From Papio anubis (taxonomy: Eukaryota; Chordata; Mammalia; Primates; Cercopithecidae), in NCBI RefSeq assembly GCF_008728515.1, contig NC_044980.1, positions 59,889,590 through 59,953,589 on the forward strand: a stretch of DNA of 64,000 nt. Reading direction: 5' to 3'. The position numbers and the translations under genes were made by a program. Position 1 is the stretch's first letter. Each line of letters starts with the position of its first letter. Under the pieces are notes generated by a model. The model saw only the letters and a list, made by a program, of their open reading frames with translations. It searched no databases and had not been told where the DNA came from. Below, in pieces: positions 1 to 12,240 of this stretch.

Positions 1-55
1 ATACACAGAAGTGGGATTACTGGATCACATGGTAATTCTGTGTTTAATTTTTCAT
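1..55 (-). mobile_element. L1 fragment at window edge
   Basis: The bases around 'GTGGGATTACTGGATCACAT' match the reverse complement of the 3' part of L1 ORF2, the same segment seen at 10447 and 11820. The rest lies outside the window. Confidence 0.6.
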
Positions 56-2289
56 GAGAAAGGCCCTTACTGTTTGTCGTAGATTGTGGCTTTTCTTGTC
101 TCTGAAGCACAGCAGGCAGGGACTTCTGCTTGTGATAATTTTTTCTTGTTTTTGCCAGAGCCACCTATGCAGTCCCTCGGTCTGCTTCTTCCCCCATTTG
201 AGTGCATTAATGAGAATGTTCAGGAATCTGTTGATTCATCTTTCCTAAGTGCCATTTTTTAATACTGACAGCAGAAGGCTATTCTGTGTCTCTTGATTGT
301 TTACTGCTGGTGATTTGGGGTGGGGGGATGTCTTTTTATTCTTTTTGTTTGTTTGTTATATTTTCTTAAGTTGTGGGGAAGATAAATTCTATATTATTGT
401 TTCATTCTGTCATCTTATCCGGGAAATCTGTTTCTTCAGTTTTTGCTTAATATTATAATGTATCTTCTATCCAATTTCAGTGATGGTGCATGTCATGAAA
501 GAGACAGCTACTGCAGGCTAAAATGCCGTTATAAAGTCACTGTGGGTTATGGCACTTTCCGCAGCTCTTCAAGATACTAAAAAGTTCCTTTTAATTACAC
601 CAATAATTCTAACTAGGAACTGTTATAATTTCTTTTATGTAGCAAAGGAAGGCTGATACTGAGGGTTTGAATATCTTTGTTTTCATGAATATTCAATAAA
701 ACACTTAATAAAGAAAATAATTGTTAATATGCAATTGGGGATGAAATGATAGGAAAATTTTCAAGCTTTTCTCAACAGAGCTGTGATATCATCTGGCTAG
801 GCTTCTTCAGGCTCCCTTGAAATGCAGGAAGACTGATAGTTATTTTTACAAATCTTTGCTCTAAACTTGGATAAGGCTAAATAAAACACGTCTTATGTTG
901 CGGATAGATGCTCGGCAGGCACTGCAGGCCTCCGCATGGGAAGTTCTAATTGATTCACTCCTAAATATTGGGCTTGCTAGCCCCAGATGAGCCTTTTCCA
1001 GACCTGATGTGATCTCTTGGTCTCTACTAACAGCCATTCCTGGCTTCTCTTTGCAGAGGCAGCTTCCAGTACAGAGGCAAAAATACTGCAGATATTCTGA
1101 GCCTCCCTCATGCTAGGGTATAGGCATGTGGCTTGGCCCTGGACACTGTGTCCTGAGGGTAAATTTACTGGGGTTTCTGGAAACACTATTTGTCCTGGAT
1201 AGAAAGTGACACACATGCAGAAATAGCCTCTCCTCTTTACTAGCCACAGCCTCTTCTGCATGTGTCCCTGGCATTGCTGCTGCCATTGTGCAGAGGATGG
1301 GAGCCAGTGCAGATGATGGAAACCACACATGGGGGTCAGTGGGAGAGATGGAAGAGGAGCACTTGGCACCTTGCAGAACAGGGACCTGTTTTAGTGTCTA
1401 GGTCACTTGTTCAGTCTTCTACTTTTGCAGCTGAAATCCTTATTTGAAAAAGACATTAAATAGAAAAATAAGGGCATTGTAGTAGCTTCTACTAAAACAA
1501 AAGTGTATATACTTTGTGATGTTATTATAAGGTACTTTCTTTTAGAAATGTAACTTTTGTGGTAATAATAAACGAAAGATTTTATCTTAAATGCCCTTAC
1601 TTGGCAGAGCAAAACGTTAGCAACCCTACGTTAGTCTCCAAAGTATTTTTGAAATTTTACTGATCCATGAAATCTGAAAGTCTGGGAACCACTGCTCTAA
1701 CTCAAGAAAAACTCATTCTTGGACTAGGACTCAGATTGGTTTGTAGCCCAGCAGCTCTCCTGTCTGGCCACTCTTTTACATGAAAAGCTTGTGATTCTGA
1801 CTCCTGCCCTTCATTCGGTTTCCTGCTTAGAAAGAAGGAAAAAAAGAGGAAAGAGTCATTCACTGAGCTTTAACTTTTTTGACTGAGATACCAATAAACC
1901 CTTGTGTGCCCTCACACACTCTCACACTCTCTCGATACACACAGACACATAGACATGCACACACTTTTCAACTTGCTGACTGTAAGGAAAAATAGAGCTG
2001 AGGGCATCTGCATCAACAAAGCAGTTGCACCAAGGCAACACCGTCTTATGTAGCTAAGGCTCCATCCAGCCATGACCCAAAAGGCCAAGGAAGGAAGATT
2101 TGTTTTCTTCATGAGCTACTTATTTTTATAACACTCTTCTGGGCCCAAGAAGCAGAGGATGATGTTGGATGTTTGTCTTCCTGAGTATGATTTGCGCTGG
2201 AAAAACAAGACAGACACTGGTGGTAGAAAGGTTTTCTTGTAAGTCTTGATCCTCTGCAGTCCTGCTGAGCTGGGGCTTGCCAGTGGATG
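56..2289. other. Intergenic, no gene seen
   Basis: This stretch is AT-rich and mostly unique. A CA/CT-rich patch lies at 1910-1965. The open frames here (for example 977-1369, minus) have no recognisable domain and look accidental. Confidence 0.5.
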
Positions 2290-2440
2290 AGTGCCTCAAT
2301 CTCTTAGCCTCAGTTTCCTCTTCTATAAAATAAATAATGATGATGATGATAAGATAATGGACAAAAAGCACCTACTATTCTGCCTGGAATATAGTATATA
2401 CCACGTGCTCATTAGGTGGTATATACAACTACTATTACTT
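2290..2440 (-). repeat. MIR element
   Basis: The bases 'CCTCAGTTTCCTCTTCTAT' followed by a degenerate core and 'GCCTGGAATATAGTA' match the reverse complement of MIR. A GAT run sits inside at 2334-2352. Confidence 0.6.
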
Positions 2441-2535
2441 TCCCTAAGTTTGGTGACAGTAGTTTAAAAAAGAGCAAACTCAATTCTACAAAAAAATATG
2501 AATTAACAGTAGTGTAGTTTAAGAATCCTTAGCTT

Positions 2536-2793
2536 CTTTGGGAGGCCAAGATGGGCGGATCACGAGGTCAGGAGATTAAGACCATCCTGGCTAACATGGT
2601 GAAACCTCGTCTCCACTAAAAAATACAAAAAACTAGCTAGGCATGGTGGTGGGCACCTGTAGTCCCAGCTACTCGGGAGGCTGAGGCAAGAGAAAGGTGT
2701 GAACCTGGGAGGCAGAACTTGCAGTGAGCTGAGATCCGGCCACTGCACTCAAGCCTGGGCGACAGAGCGAGACTCCATCTCAAAAACAAAAAA
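2536..2793 (+). mobile_element. AluY-type element, 5' truncated
   Basis: The copy starts at CTTTGGGAGG, so roughly the first 40 bases of Alu are missing. It is bracketed by perfect 15-bp direct repeats AAGAATCCTTAGCTT at 2521-2535 and 2794-2808. The truncation was therefore present at insertion. 'GATCCGGCCACTGC' is a variant typical of Old World monkey AluYR. Confidence 0.9.
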
Positions 2794-2869
2794 AAGAATC
2801 CTTAGCTTGCAGGAACACATTACAAAGTATTTCATGATGAAATGATATAATGATGGCCTAAATAGTCCA

Positions 2870-3010
2870 GGGTAAGGCAGTATGGTTGGAAACAAGATTG
2901 GTCACGTGTTGATTGCAGACACTGGGTGAAGAAGTAGTCATTAAATGATTCCCTCTATTTTTGCATATGTTTGATAATTTCCAAAATAAATAAAACAAAA
3001 CAAAAATAAA
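2870..3010 (+). mobile_element. Old L1M 3' end fragment
   Basis: The bases 'TTTTTGCATATGTTTGATAA' followed by a partly A-rich tail match the well-known 3' end of older mammalian-wide L1 elements. Confidence 0.55.
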
Positions 3011-3264
3011 CAAGCAATAGTTGATAAGTTCTTGCCCAAAGCAAAGAACATCAGATTAAATATTTTTGGTGGTGTAGGAAACACCATTTGTTAGCATCCC
3101 ATTCCCTCATAAAGGATATTGCTTTAATTAAATACATACCTTCTCACTCTTTCCTGCACTAGAACTCCTTGAAGGGACCTCATCTGTCTGTCTCATAGGG
3201 CTCTTCTCTTAATCAGTTATTGGCAATTGAATTATTATGAAATTGATGGAAAAGATTGATCTGG

Positions 3265-4279
3265 GAGGTGGTGCCAAGATGGCCAAATAGGAACAGCTCC
3301 AGCCTCCAGCTCCCAGTGTGAGTGACACAGAAGATGGGTGATTTCTGCATTTCCAGCTGAGGTACCAGGTTCATCTTACTGGAGCATGTCAGACAGTGGG
3401 TGCAGGACAGTGGGTGCAGTCCAATGAGCGAGAGCCAAAGCACCTGGGAAGCGAAAGCGGGAAGGGAATTTCCTTTCCTAGCCAAGGGAAACCATGACAC
3501 ACAACACCTGGAAAATCGGGTCACTCCCACCCTAATACTGTGCTTTACCAAGGGTCTTAGCAAATGGCACACCAGGAGATTATATCCCGCATCTGGCTCG
3601 GAGGGTCCCACGCCCACGGAGACTCCCTCATTGCTAGCAAAGCAGTCTGAGATCGAACCGCAAGGTGGCAGCGAGGCTGGGGGAGGGGCGCCCGCCATTG
3701 CTGAGGCTTAAATAGGTAAACAAAGCAGCTGGGGAGCTCAAACTGAATGGAGCCCACTGCAGCTCAAGGAGGCCTGCCTGCCTCTGTGGACTCCACCTCT
3801 GGGGACAGGGCACAGCCAAACAAAAGGCAGCAGAAACCTCTGCGGATGTAAATGTCCCTGTCTGACAGCTTTGAAGAGAGTAGTGGTTCTCCTAGCACAG
3901 AGTTTGAGATCTGAGAACGGACAGACTGCCTGTTCAAGTGGGTTCCTGACCCCCGAGTAGCCTAACTGGGAGTTATCCCTCATTAGGGGCAGACTGACAC
4001 CTCACACTTCACACAGCTGGGTATGCCTCTGAGACGAAGCTTCCAGAAGAACGATCAGACAGCAACATTTGCTGTTCAACAATATTCACTCTTCCGCAGC
4101 CTCCACTGCCGATACCCAGGATACAGCATCTGGAATGGACCTCGAGCAAACTCCAACAGACCTGCAGCTGAGCGTCCTGACTGTTAGAAGGAAAACTAAC
4201 AAACAGAAAGGACATCCACACCAAAACCCCATCTGTACGTCACCATCATCAAAGACCAGAGATAGATAAAACCACAAAG
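3265..4279 (+). promoter_or_regulatory. L1 5' UTR (internal promoter region)
   Basis: The 5' end of the L1 holds 'CCAAGATGGCCAAATAGGAA', a YY1-type CCAAGATGG motif near +10, and then about 1 kb of GC-richer leader up to the ORF1 position. In young L1s this segment drives transcription and has antisense promoter activity. Whether this old copy still does is unknown. Confidence 0.7.
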
Positions 4280-5050
4280 GTGGGGAAAAAGCAGTGCAGA
4301 AAAGCTGAAAATTCTAAAAATCAGAGCGCCTCTCCCTCTCCAAAGGAACGCAGCTCCTTGCCAGTAACTGACTCGATCAACTGGAAGAAAGGGTATCAAT
4401 GATTGAAGATCAAATGAATGAAATGAATTGAGAAGAGAAGTTTAGAGAAAAAAGAATAAAAAGAAATGAACAAAGCCTCCAAGAAATATGGGACTATGTG
4501 AAAAGACCAAATCTACATTTGATTGGTGTACCTGAAAGTGACGGGGAGAATGGACCCAAGTTGGAAAACACTCTGCAGGATATTATCCAGGAGAACTTCC
4601 CCAACCTAGCAAGGCAGGCCAACATTCAAATTCAGGAAATACACAAAGATATTCCTTGAGAAGAGCAACTCCAAGACACAAAATTGTTAGATTCACCAAA
4701 GTTGAAATGAAGGAAAAAATGTTAAGGGCAGCCAGCGAGAAACATCGGGTTACCCACAAAGGGAAGCCCATCAGACTATTAACAGCGGATCTCTCGGCAG
4801 AAACTCTCCAAGCCAGAGGAGAGTGGGGCCAATATTCAACATTCTTAAAGAAAAGAATTTTCAACCCAGAATTTCATATCCAGCCAAACTAAGCTTCGTA
4901 AGTGAAGGAGAAGTAAAATCCTTTACAGACAAGCAAATACTGAGAGATTTTGTCACCACCAGGCCTGCCCTGCAAGAGCTCCTGAAGGAAGCACTAAACA
5001 TGGAAAGGAACAACCGGTACCAGCCACTGCAAAAACATGCCAAAATGTAA
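4280..5050 (+). pseudogene. L1 ORF1 relic
   Basis: ORF1 of L1 encodes an RNA-binding coiled-coil protein of about 338 codons. Here the start codon reads GTG (4280-4282) and in-frame stops lie in the coiled-coil part (around 4428). Only about 771 nt remain of roughly 1017, so parts are deleted, one near 4640. The C-terminal part (LRDFVTTRPALQELLKEALN) is well kept and ends at the normal TAA, 5048-5050. Confidence 0.9.
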
Positions 5051-5113
5051 AGACCATCGGTGCTAGGAATAAATTGCATCAACTAATGAGCAAAATAACC
5101 AGCTAACATCATA

Positions 5114-8100
5114 ATGACAGGATCAAGTTCACACATAACAATATTAACCTTAAAAGTATATGGGCTAAATGCTCCAATTAAAAGACACCAAGAGATTGCC
5201 AAATTGGATAGAGTCAAGACTCATCAGTTTGCTGTATTCAGGAGACCCATCTCATGTGCAGAGACACACATAGGCTCAAAATAAAGGGATGGAGGAAGAT
5301 CCACCAAGCAAATGGAAAACAAAAAAAGGCAGGGGTTGCAGTCCTAGTCTCTGATAAAACAGACTATAAACGAACAAAGATCAAAAGACACAAAGAAGGC
5401 CATTACATAATGGTAAAGGGATCAATTCAACAAGAAGAGCTAACTATCCTAAATATGTATGCACCCAATACAGGAGCACCCAGATTCATAAAGCAAGTCC
5501 TTAGAGACTTACAAAGAGACTTAGATTCCCACACAATAATAATGGGAGACTTTAACACCCCACTGTCAACATCAGACAGATCAACGAGACAGAAAGTTTT
5601 AACAAGGATATCCTGAAATTGAACTCAACTCTGCACCAAGCAAACCTAATAGACATCTACAGAACTCTCCACCCCAAATCAACAGAATATACATTCTTTT
5701 CAGCACCACATCGTACTTATTCAAAATTGACCACATAGTTGGAAGTAAAGCACTCCTCAGCAAATGTAAAAGAACAGAAATTATAACAAACTGTCTCTCA
5801 GACCACAGTGCAATCAAACTAGAACTCAGGATTAAGAAACTCACTCAAAACCACTCAACTACATGGAAACTGAACAACTGGCTCCTGAATGACTACTGGG
5901 TGCATAACGAAATGAAGGCAGAAATAAAGATATTCTTTGAAACCAATGAGAAGAAAGATACGACATACCAGAATCTCTGGGACACATTTAAAGCAGTGTG
6001 TACAGGGAATTTTATAGCACTAAATGCCCACAAGGGAAAGCAGGAAAGATCTAAAATTGACACCCTAACATCACAATTAAAAGAACTAGAGAAGCAAGAG
6101 CAAACACATTCAAAAGTTAGCAGAAGGCAAGAAATAACTAAGATCAGAGCAGAATTGAAAGAGAGAGAGACACAAAAAACCCTTCAAAAAATCAGTGAAT
6201 CCAGGAGCTGGTTTTTTGAAAAGATCAACAAAATTTATAGACTGCTAGCAAGACTAATAAAGAAGAAAAGAGAGAAGAATCAAATAGACACAATAAAAAA
6301 TGATAGAGGGATATCACCACTGACCCCACAGAAATACAAACTACCATCAGAGAATACTATAAACACCTCTACGCAAATAAACTAGAAAACCTAGAAGAAA
6401 TGGATAAATTCCTGGACACATACACTCTCCCAAGGCTAAACCAGGAAGAAGTTGAATCCCTGAATAGACCAATAGTAGGCTCTGAAATTGATGCAATAAT
6501 TAATAGCCTACAAACCAAAAAAAGTCCAGGACCAGACAGATTCACAGAGGTACAAGGAGGAGCTGGTACCGTTCCATCTGAATTTATTCCAATCAACAGG
6601 AAAAGAGGGAATCCCTCCTAACTCATTTTATGAGGCCAGCATCATCCTGATACCAAAGCCTGGCAGAGACACAACAAAAAAGAGAATTTTAGACCAATAT
6701 CCCTGATGAACATCAATGCAAAAATCCTCAATAAAATACTGGCAAACCGAATCCAGCAGCACATCGAAAAGCTTATCCACCACGATCATGTTGGCTTTAT
6801 CCCTGGGATGCAAGGCTGGTTCGACATATGCAAATCAATAAACATAATCCATCACATAAACGGAACCAATGACAAAAACCACATGATTATCTCAATAGAT
6901 GCAGAAAAGGCCTTTGACAAAATTCAACAGCCCTTCATGCTAAAAACTCTCAATAAATTCGGTATTGATGGAACATATCTCAAAATAATAAGAGCTGTTT
7001 ATGACAAACTCACAGCCAATATCATACTGAATGGGCAAAAACTAGAAACATTCCCCTTGACGACTGGCATAAGACAGGGATGCCCTCTCTCACCACTCCT
7101 ATTCAACTAGTGTTGGAAGTTCTGGCCAGGGCAATCAAGCAAGAGAAAGAAATAAAGGGTATTCAATTAGGAAAAGAGGAAGTCAAATTGTTCCTGTTTG
7201 CAGATGGCATGATTGTATATTTAGAAAACCCCATTGTCTCAGCCCCAAATCTCCTTAAACTGATAAGCAACTTCAGCAAAGTCTCAGGATACAAAATCAA
7301 TGTGCAAAAAACACAAGCATTCTTTTTTTTTTTTTGAGGCAGTCTCACTCTGTCGCCCAGGCTGGAGTGCAGTGGCCAGATCTCAGCTGCCTGGCTCTGC
7401 CTCTCGAGGGTTCCATGTTCTACCCTCCCAGCCTCGGTAGCTGGGACTACAGGCCCACCACCTGCGCCTGGCTAGTTTTTTATTTTTTTAGTAGAGACGG
7501 GGTTTCACTGTGTTAGCCAGGATGGTCTCAATCTCCTGACCTCGTGATCCGCCCGTCTCGGCCTCCCAAAGTGCTGGGATTACAGGCTTGAGCCACCGTG
7601 CCCAGCCACAAGCATTCTTATACACCAACAACAGACAAACAGAGAGCCAAATCATGGTGAACTCCCATTCACATTTGCTTCAAAGAATAAAATACCTAGG
7701 AATCCAAATTACAAGGAATGTGAAGGACCTCTTCAAGGAGAACTACAAACCACTGCTCAGTGAAATAAGAGAGGACACAAACAAATGGAAGAACATTCCA
7801 TGCTCATGGATAGGAAGAATCAATATCATGAAAATGACCATACTGCCCAAGGTAGTTTATAGATTCAATGTCATCCCCATTAAGCTACCAATGACTTTCT
7901 TCACAGAATTGGAAAAAACTACTTTAAAGTTCACATGGAACCGAAAAAGACCCCGCATTGCCAAGACAATCCTAAGCCAAAAGAACAAAGCTGGAGGCAT
8001 CATGCTACCTGACTTCAAACTATACTACAAGGCTACAGTAACCAAAACAGCATGGTAGTGGTACCAAAACAGAGATATAGACCAATGGAACAGAACAGAG

Positions 8101-9206
8101 TCCTCAGAAATAATACCACACATCTACAGCCATCTGATCTTTGACAAACCTGACAATGGAGAAAGGATTCCCTATTTAATAAATGGTGCTGGGAAAACTG
8201 GCTAGCCATAAGTAGAAAGCTGAAACTGGATCCCTTCCTTACACCTTATACAAAAAATTCATGATGGATTAGAGACTTAAATGTTAGACCTACAACCATA
8301 AAAACCCTAGAAGAAAGCCTAGGCAATACCATTCAGGACGTAGGCATGGGCAAGGACTTCATGTCTAAAACACCAAAAGCAATGGCAACAAAAGCCAAAA
8401 TTGACAAATGGGATCTAATTAAACTAAAGAGCTTCTGCACAGCAAAAGAAACTACCATCAGAGTGAACAGGCAACCTACAGAATGGGAGAAAAGTTTTGC
8501 AATCTACTCATCTGACAAAGGGCTAATATCCAGAATCTACAAAGAACTCAAACACATTTACAAGAAAAATACAAACAACCCCATCAAAAAGTGGGCAAAG
8601 GATATGAACAGACACTTCTCAAAAGAAGACATTTATGCAGCCAACAAACACATGAAAAAATGGTCATCATCACTAGACATCAGAGAAATACAAATCAAAA
8701 CCACAATGAGATACCATCTCACACCAGTTAGAATGGAGATCATTAAAAAGTCAGGAAAGAACAGGTGCTGGAGAGGATGTGGAGAAACAGGAACACTTTT
8801 GCACTGTTGGTGGGACTGTAAACTAGTTCAACCATTGTAGAAGACAATGTGGTGATTCCTCAAGGATCTAGAACTAGAAATACCATATGACCCAGCCATC
8901 CCATTACTGGGTATAAACCCAAAGGATTATAAATCATGCTGCTATAAAGACACATGCACATGTATGTTTATTGTGGCACTATTCACAATAGCAAAGACTT
9001 GGAACCAACCCAAATGGCCATCAATGACAGATTGGATTAAGAAAATGTGGCACATATCCACCATGGAATACTATGCAGTCATAAAAAAGGATGAGTTCAT
9101 GTCCTTTGTAGGGACATAGATGAATCTGGAAACCATCATTCTCAGCAAACTATCGCAAGAACAAAAAACCAAACACTGCATATTCTCACTCATAGGTGGG
9201 AATTGA
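5114..9206 (+). pseudogene. L1 ORF2 relic (endonuclease and reverse transcriptase)
   Basis: ORF2 starts at ATG 5114 and its ancestral stop is TGA 9204-9206. Segments of the endonuclease (TILNMYAPNTGAPRFIKQVL), the reverse transcriptase (TGIRQGCPLSPLLFN, 7055-7109) and the C-terminal cysteine region can be read, but in several frames with stops, and an Alu splits them at 7325. The catalytic FADD box reads FADG (about 7197-7208), so the copy would be dead even if rejoined. Confidence 0.92.
7325..7606 (-). mobile_element. AluYR-type element inserted in the L1
   Basis: A reverse-orientation Alu begins with its poly(T). It is flanked by perfect 13-bp repeats CACAAGCATTCTT at 7312-7324 and 7607-7619. 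The 3' portion reads AGGCTTGAGCCACC, a variant I associate with Old World monkey AluYR. It inserted after the L1. Confidence 0.92.
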
Positions 9207-9481
9207 ACAATGAGAACACTTGGACACAGGAAGGGGAACATCACACGCTGGGGCCTGTCGTGGGGTGGGGGGAGTGGGGAGGGATAGCATTAGGAGATAT
9301 GCCTAATGTAAATGACGAGTTAATGGGTGCAGCACACCAACATGGCACATGTATACATATGTAACAAACCTGCATGTTGTGTACATGTACCCTAGAACAT
9401 AAAGTATAATAAAATAAAAAAATTGATCTGGTTAGAAAATTTTGATGCGGAATTTTTAAAAAAAAATTTTAACTTTCATTT

Positions 9482-9798
9482 TATTTTATTTTATATTTAT
9501 TTATTTGTTTATTTGAGCCAGAGTTTTGCTCTTTTCACCCAGGCTGGAGGGCAATGGTGCAATCTCGGGTCACTGCAACTTCTACCTCCCAGGTTCAAGT
9601 GATTCTCCTGCCTCAGCCTCCTGAGAAGCTAGGATTATAGGCACCTGCCACCACACCCAGCTAAATTTTGCGTTTCTAAAAGAGACAGGATTTCACCTTG
9701 TTGACCAGGCTGGTCTTGAACTCCTGACCTCAAGTGACCTACCTGCCTTGACCTCTCAAAGTGCTGGGATTACAGGCATGAGGCACTGTGCCTGGCCC
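9482..9798 (-). mobile_element. Alu (AluS/J type) inside old L1
   Basis: This is a reverse-orientation dimeric Alu with a T-rich head. Direct repeats AACTTTCATTT at 9471-9481 and 9799-9809 are exact and belong to the L1 3' end it entered. Confidence 0.9.
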
Positions 9799-10187
9799 AA
9801 CTTTCATTTAGATTCCCGGGGCACATGTGCACATGTGTTCCATGGGTATATTGCATGATGCTGAGGTTTGGAGTATGATTGATCCCATCATCCAGGTAGT
9901 GAGCATAATACCCAATATATAGTTTTTCCATTCTTACCCTCCCCTCTCCAGTAGTCCCCAGTGTCTATTGTCCCATCTCTATGGCCATGTATACCCAGTG
10001 ATTGGCTCCCACTTATGAGACAGGACATGTATTTAGTATTCTGTTTTTGTATTTGGTTTTCTGTTTCTGTGTTAACTCTTTTAGGATAATGGCTTCTAGC
10101 TGCAATCATGTTGCTACAAAAGACATGATTTCATTCTTTGTTGTGGCTGGGTAGTATTCCATGGAATGTATCTACCACATTTTCTTT

Positions 10188-11673
10188 CTTTCTTTCTTTT
10201 TTTTTAACTTTTAAGTTCACGGGTACATGTGCAGGTTTGTTACATAGGTAAACTTGTGTCATGGGGATTTGTTGTATAGATTATTTAATCACCCAGATTA
10301 AGCCTAGTACCCATTAGTTATTTTTCCTGATCCTCTCCTTCCTCCCTTCCTCCACCCTTCAGTAGGCCCCACTGTATGTTGTTCCTCACTCTATGTGTCC
10401 ATGTGTTCTCATCATTTAGCTCCCACTTACGAGTGAGAACATGTGGTAATGGGACTGCTGGGTCAAATGGTATTTCTGTTTTTAGGTCCTTGAGGAATTG
10501 CCACACTGCTTTCCACAATGATTGAACTAAGTTACACGGTCACCAACAGTGTATAAGCATTCCTTTTTCTTCACAACCTTGTCAGCATCTGTTATGTTTT
10601 GATTTTTAAATAATAGCTCTTCTGACTGGTGTGAGATGGTATCTCATTGTGGTTTGGATTTGCATTTCTCTAATAGTCAGTGACATTTAGCTTTTTTTCA
10701 TATGCTTGTTGACTGCATGTATGTCTTTTTTTGAAAAGTGTCTGATCATGTCTTTTGCCTACTTTTTAATTGCGTTATTTGTTTTTTTCTTGTAAATTTG
10801 TTTAAGTTCCTTATAGATGCTGGATATTAGACCTTTGTCAGATGCAAATTTTGCAAATATTTTCTCCCATTCTATAGTTTGTTTACTCTGTTGATAGTTT
10901 CTGTTGCTGTGTAGAAGCTCTTTAGTTTAATTAGATCCCATTTGTCAATTTTTGCTTTAATTGCAATTGCTTTTGGCATCTGCCCATTGCTATGTTCATA
11001 ATGGCATTGCCTAGATTGTGTTCTAGGGTTTTATAGTTGTGGGTTTCACATTTAAGTCTTTAATCCATCTTGAGTTGATTTTTGTGTATGGTGTAAGGAA
11101 GGGGTCCAGTTTCAATCTTCTGCATGTGGTTAGCCAGTTCTCCCAGCACCATTTGTTGAATGGGAAATCATTTCTCCATTGTTTGTTTTTGTCAGCTTTG
11201 TTGAAGATCAGATGGGTGTAGGTGTGCGGCCTTATTTTTGGGCTTTTTATTCTGTTCCATTGGTCTTTGTGTCTGTTTTTGTACCAGTACCATGCTGTTT
11301 TGGTTACCGTAGCCTTGTAGCATTGTTTGAAGTTGGGTAGTGTGATGCCTCCAGTTTTGTTCTTTTTGCTTGGGATTGCCTTGGCTATTGGGGTCATTTT
11401 TGAATTTTAAAATAGTTTTTTTTAAAACTATTTTAAACATGCACATTTTAAAATAGTTTTTTCTAGTTCTGTGAAGAAGATCATGGGTAGTTTGATAGGA
11501 ATAGCATTGAATCTATACATGGCTTTGGGCAGCATGTCCATTTTAATGATATTCTTTGTATACATGAGCATGAAGTGTTTTTCCATTTGTTTGTGTCATC
11601 TCTGATTTCTGTGAGCAGTATTTTGTAGTCCTCATTCTAGAGATTTTTCACCTCCCCAGTTGCTATGTATTAA
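10188..11673 (-). mobile_element. 5'-truncated L1 nested in old L1
   Basis: The piece begins with a T-rich tail and 'GTACATGTGCAGGTTTGTTA', the reverse of the L1 3' UTR, and runs into ORF2 up to about 11670. Perfect 15-bp repeats TACCACATTTTCTTT at 10173-10187 and 11674-11688 prove a separate insertion. Relics of the ORF2 C-terminal half are readable on the minus strand (11397-11023). Confidence 0.92.
11405..11462. repeat. Small direct and inverted repeat inside L1
   Basis: TTTTAAAATAGTTTT occurs at 11405-11419 and again at 11446-11460. Its complement AAAACTATTTTAAA lies between them at 11424-11437. About 40 bases appear to be added relative to normal L1. Confidence 0.7.
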
Positions 11674-12240
11674 TACCACATTTTCTTTTTCCAGTCCACC
11701 ATTGATGGGCACCTGGGTTGATTACAAGTCTTTGCTATTGTGAATAGTACTGCAATGAACATATGAGTGCGTATGTCTTTGGCAGAATGATTTATTTTCC
11801 TTTGGGTACATACCCTGTTATGGGATTGCTGAGTTGAACGGTAGTTCTATTTTTAGTTCCTTGACAATCTCCAAATTGCTTTCCACAGTGGCTGAACTAA
11901 TTTACATTCCCACCAGCAGTGTATAATAATTCCCTTTTCTCTGCGGCCTCACAAACACCTGCTATTTTTGTTTATTTTTTAAGAACAGCCATTCTGACTG
12001 CTATGAGATGGTATCTCATTGTGGTTCTGATTTGCATTTCTGTAATAATCAGTGATGTTGATCTTGTTTTCATATGCTCATCTGCCATTTGTCTGCCTTA
12101 TTTTGAAAAGTATCTGTTCATGTTCTTTGCCCACTTTCTAATGGGGCTATTGTTTTTTTCTTGTTGAATTGTTTAAGTTCCTTATGGATTCTGGATATTA
12201 GACCTTTGTCAGATGCATAGTTTGCAAATACTTTCTCTGA

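Larger units (their letters stand above)
3265..9421 (+). mobile_element. Nearly full-length primate L1 (L1PA type), inactive
   Basis: The element starts with the L1PA 5' UTR (GAGGTGGTGCCAAGATGGCC) and ends with the L1PA 3' UTR and an A-rich tail at about 9400-9421. Direct repeats ATTGATCTGG at 3255-3264 and 9422-9431 mark the target site. Without the AluYR inside it, it is about 5.87 kb against the usual 6 kb. Both reading frames are broken. Confidence 0.93.
9453..12240 (-). mobile_element. Old L1, minus strand, split by two later insertions
   Basis: Three pieces are collinear as one 5'-truncated L1 3' end: 9453-9481, 9799-10187 and 11674-12240. The first two hold the 3' UTR, and the last ends in the ORF2 3' part (reverse of the 'CAAAGGTCTAATATCCAG' segment near 12200). 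The interruptions are an Alu and a younger L1. Confidence 0.85.

Noticed and set aside
977..1369. 130-codon minus-strand open frame
   Set aside because: Two frames overlap it in the same region, with no domain, no splice context and no codon pattern. Chance is the simplest reading.
3213..3698. 161-codon minus-strand open frame
   Set aside because: It is antisense to the L1 5' UTR. Some L1s encode an antisense ORF0 near here, but this frame crosses the L1 edge into flanking DNA and shows no match I can support.
8346..8840. 164-codon open frame
   Set aside because: It is the C-terminal part of the dead L1 ORF2, not a separate gene.
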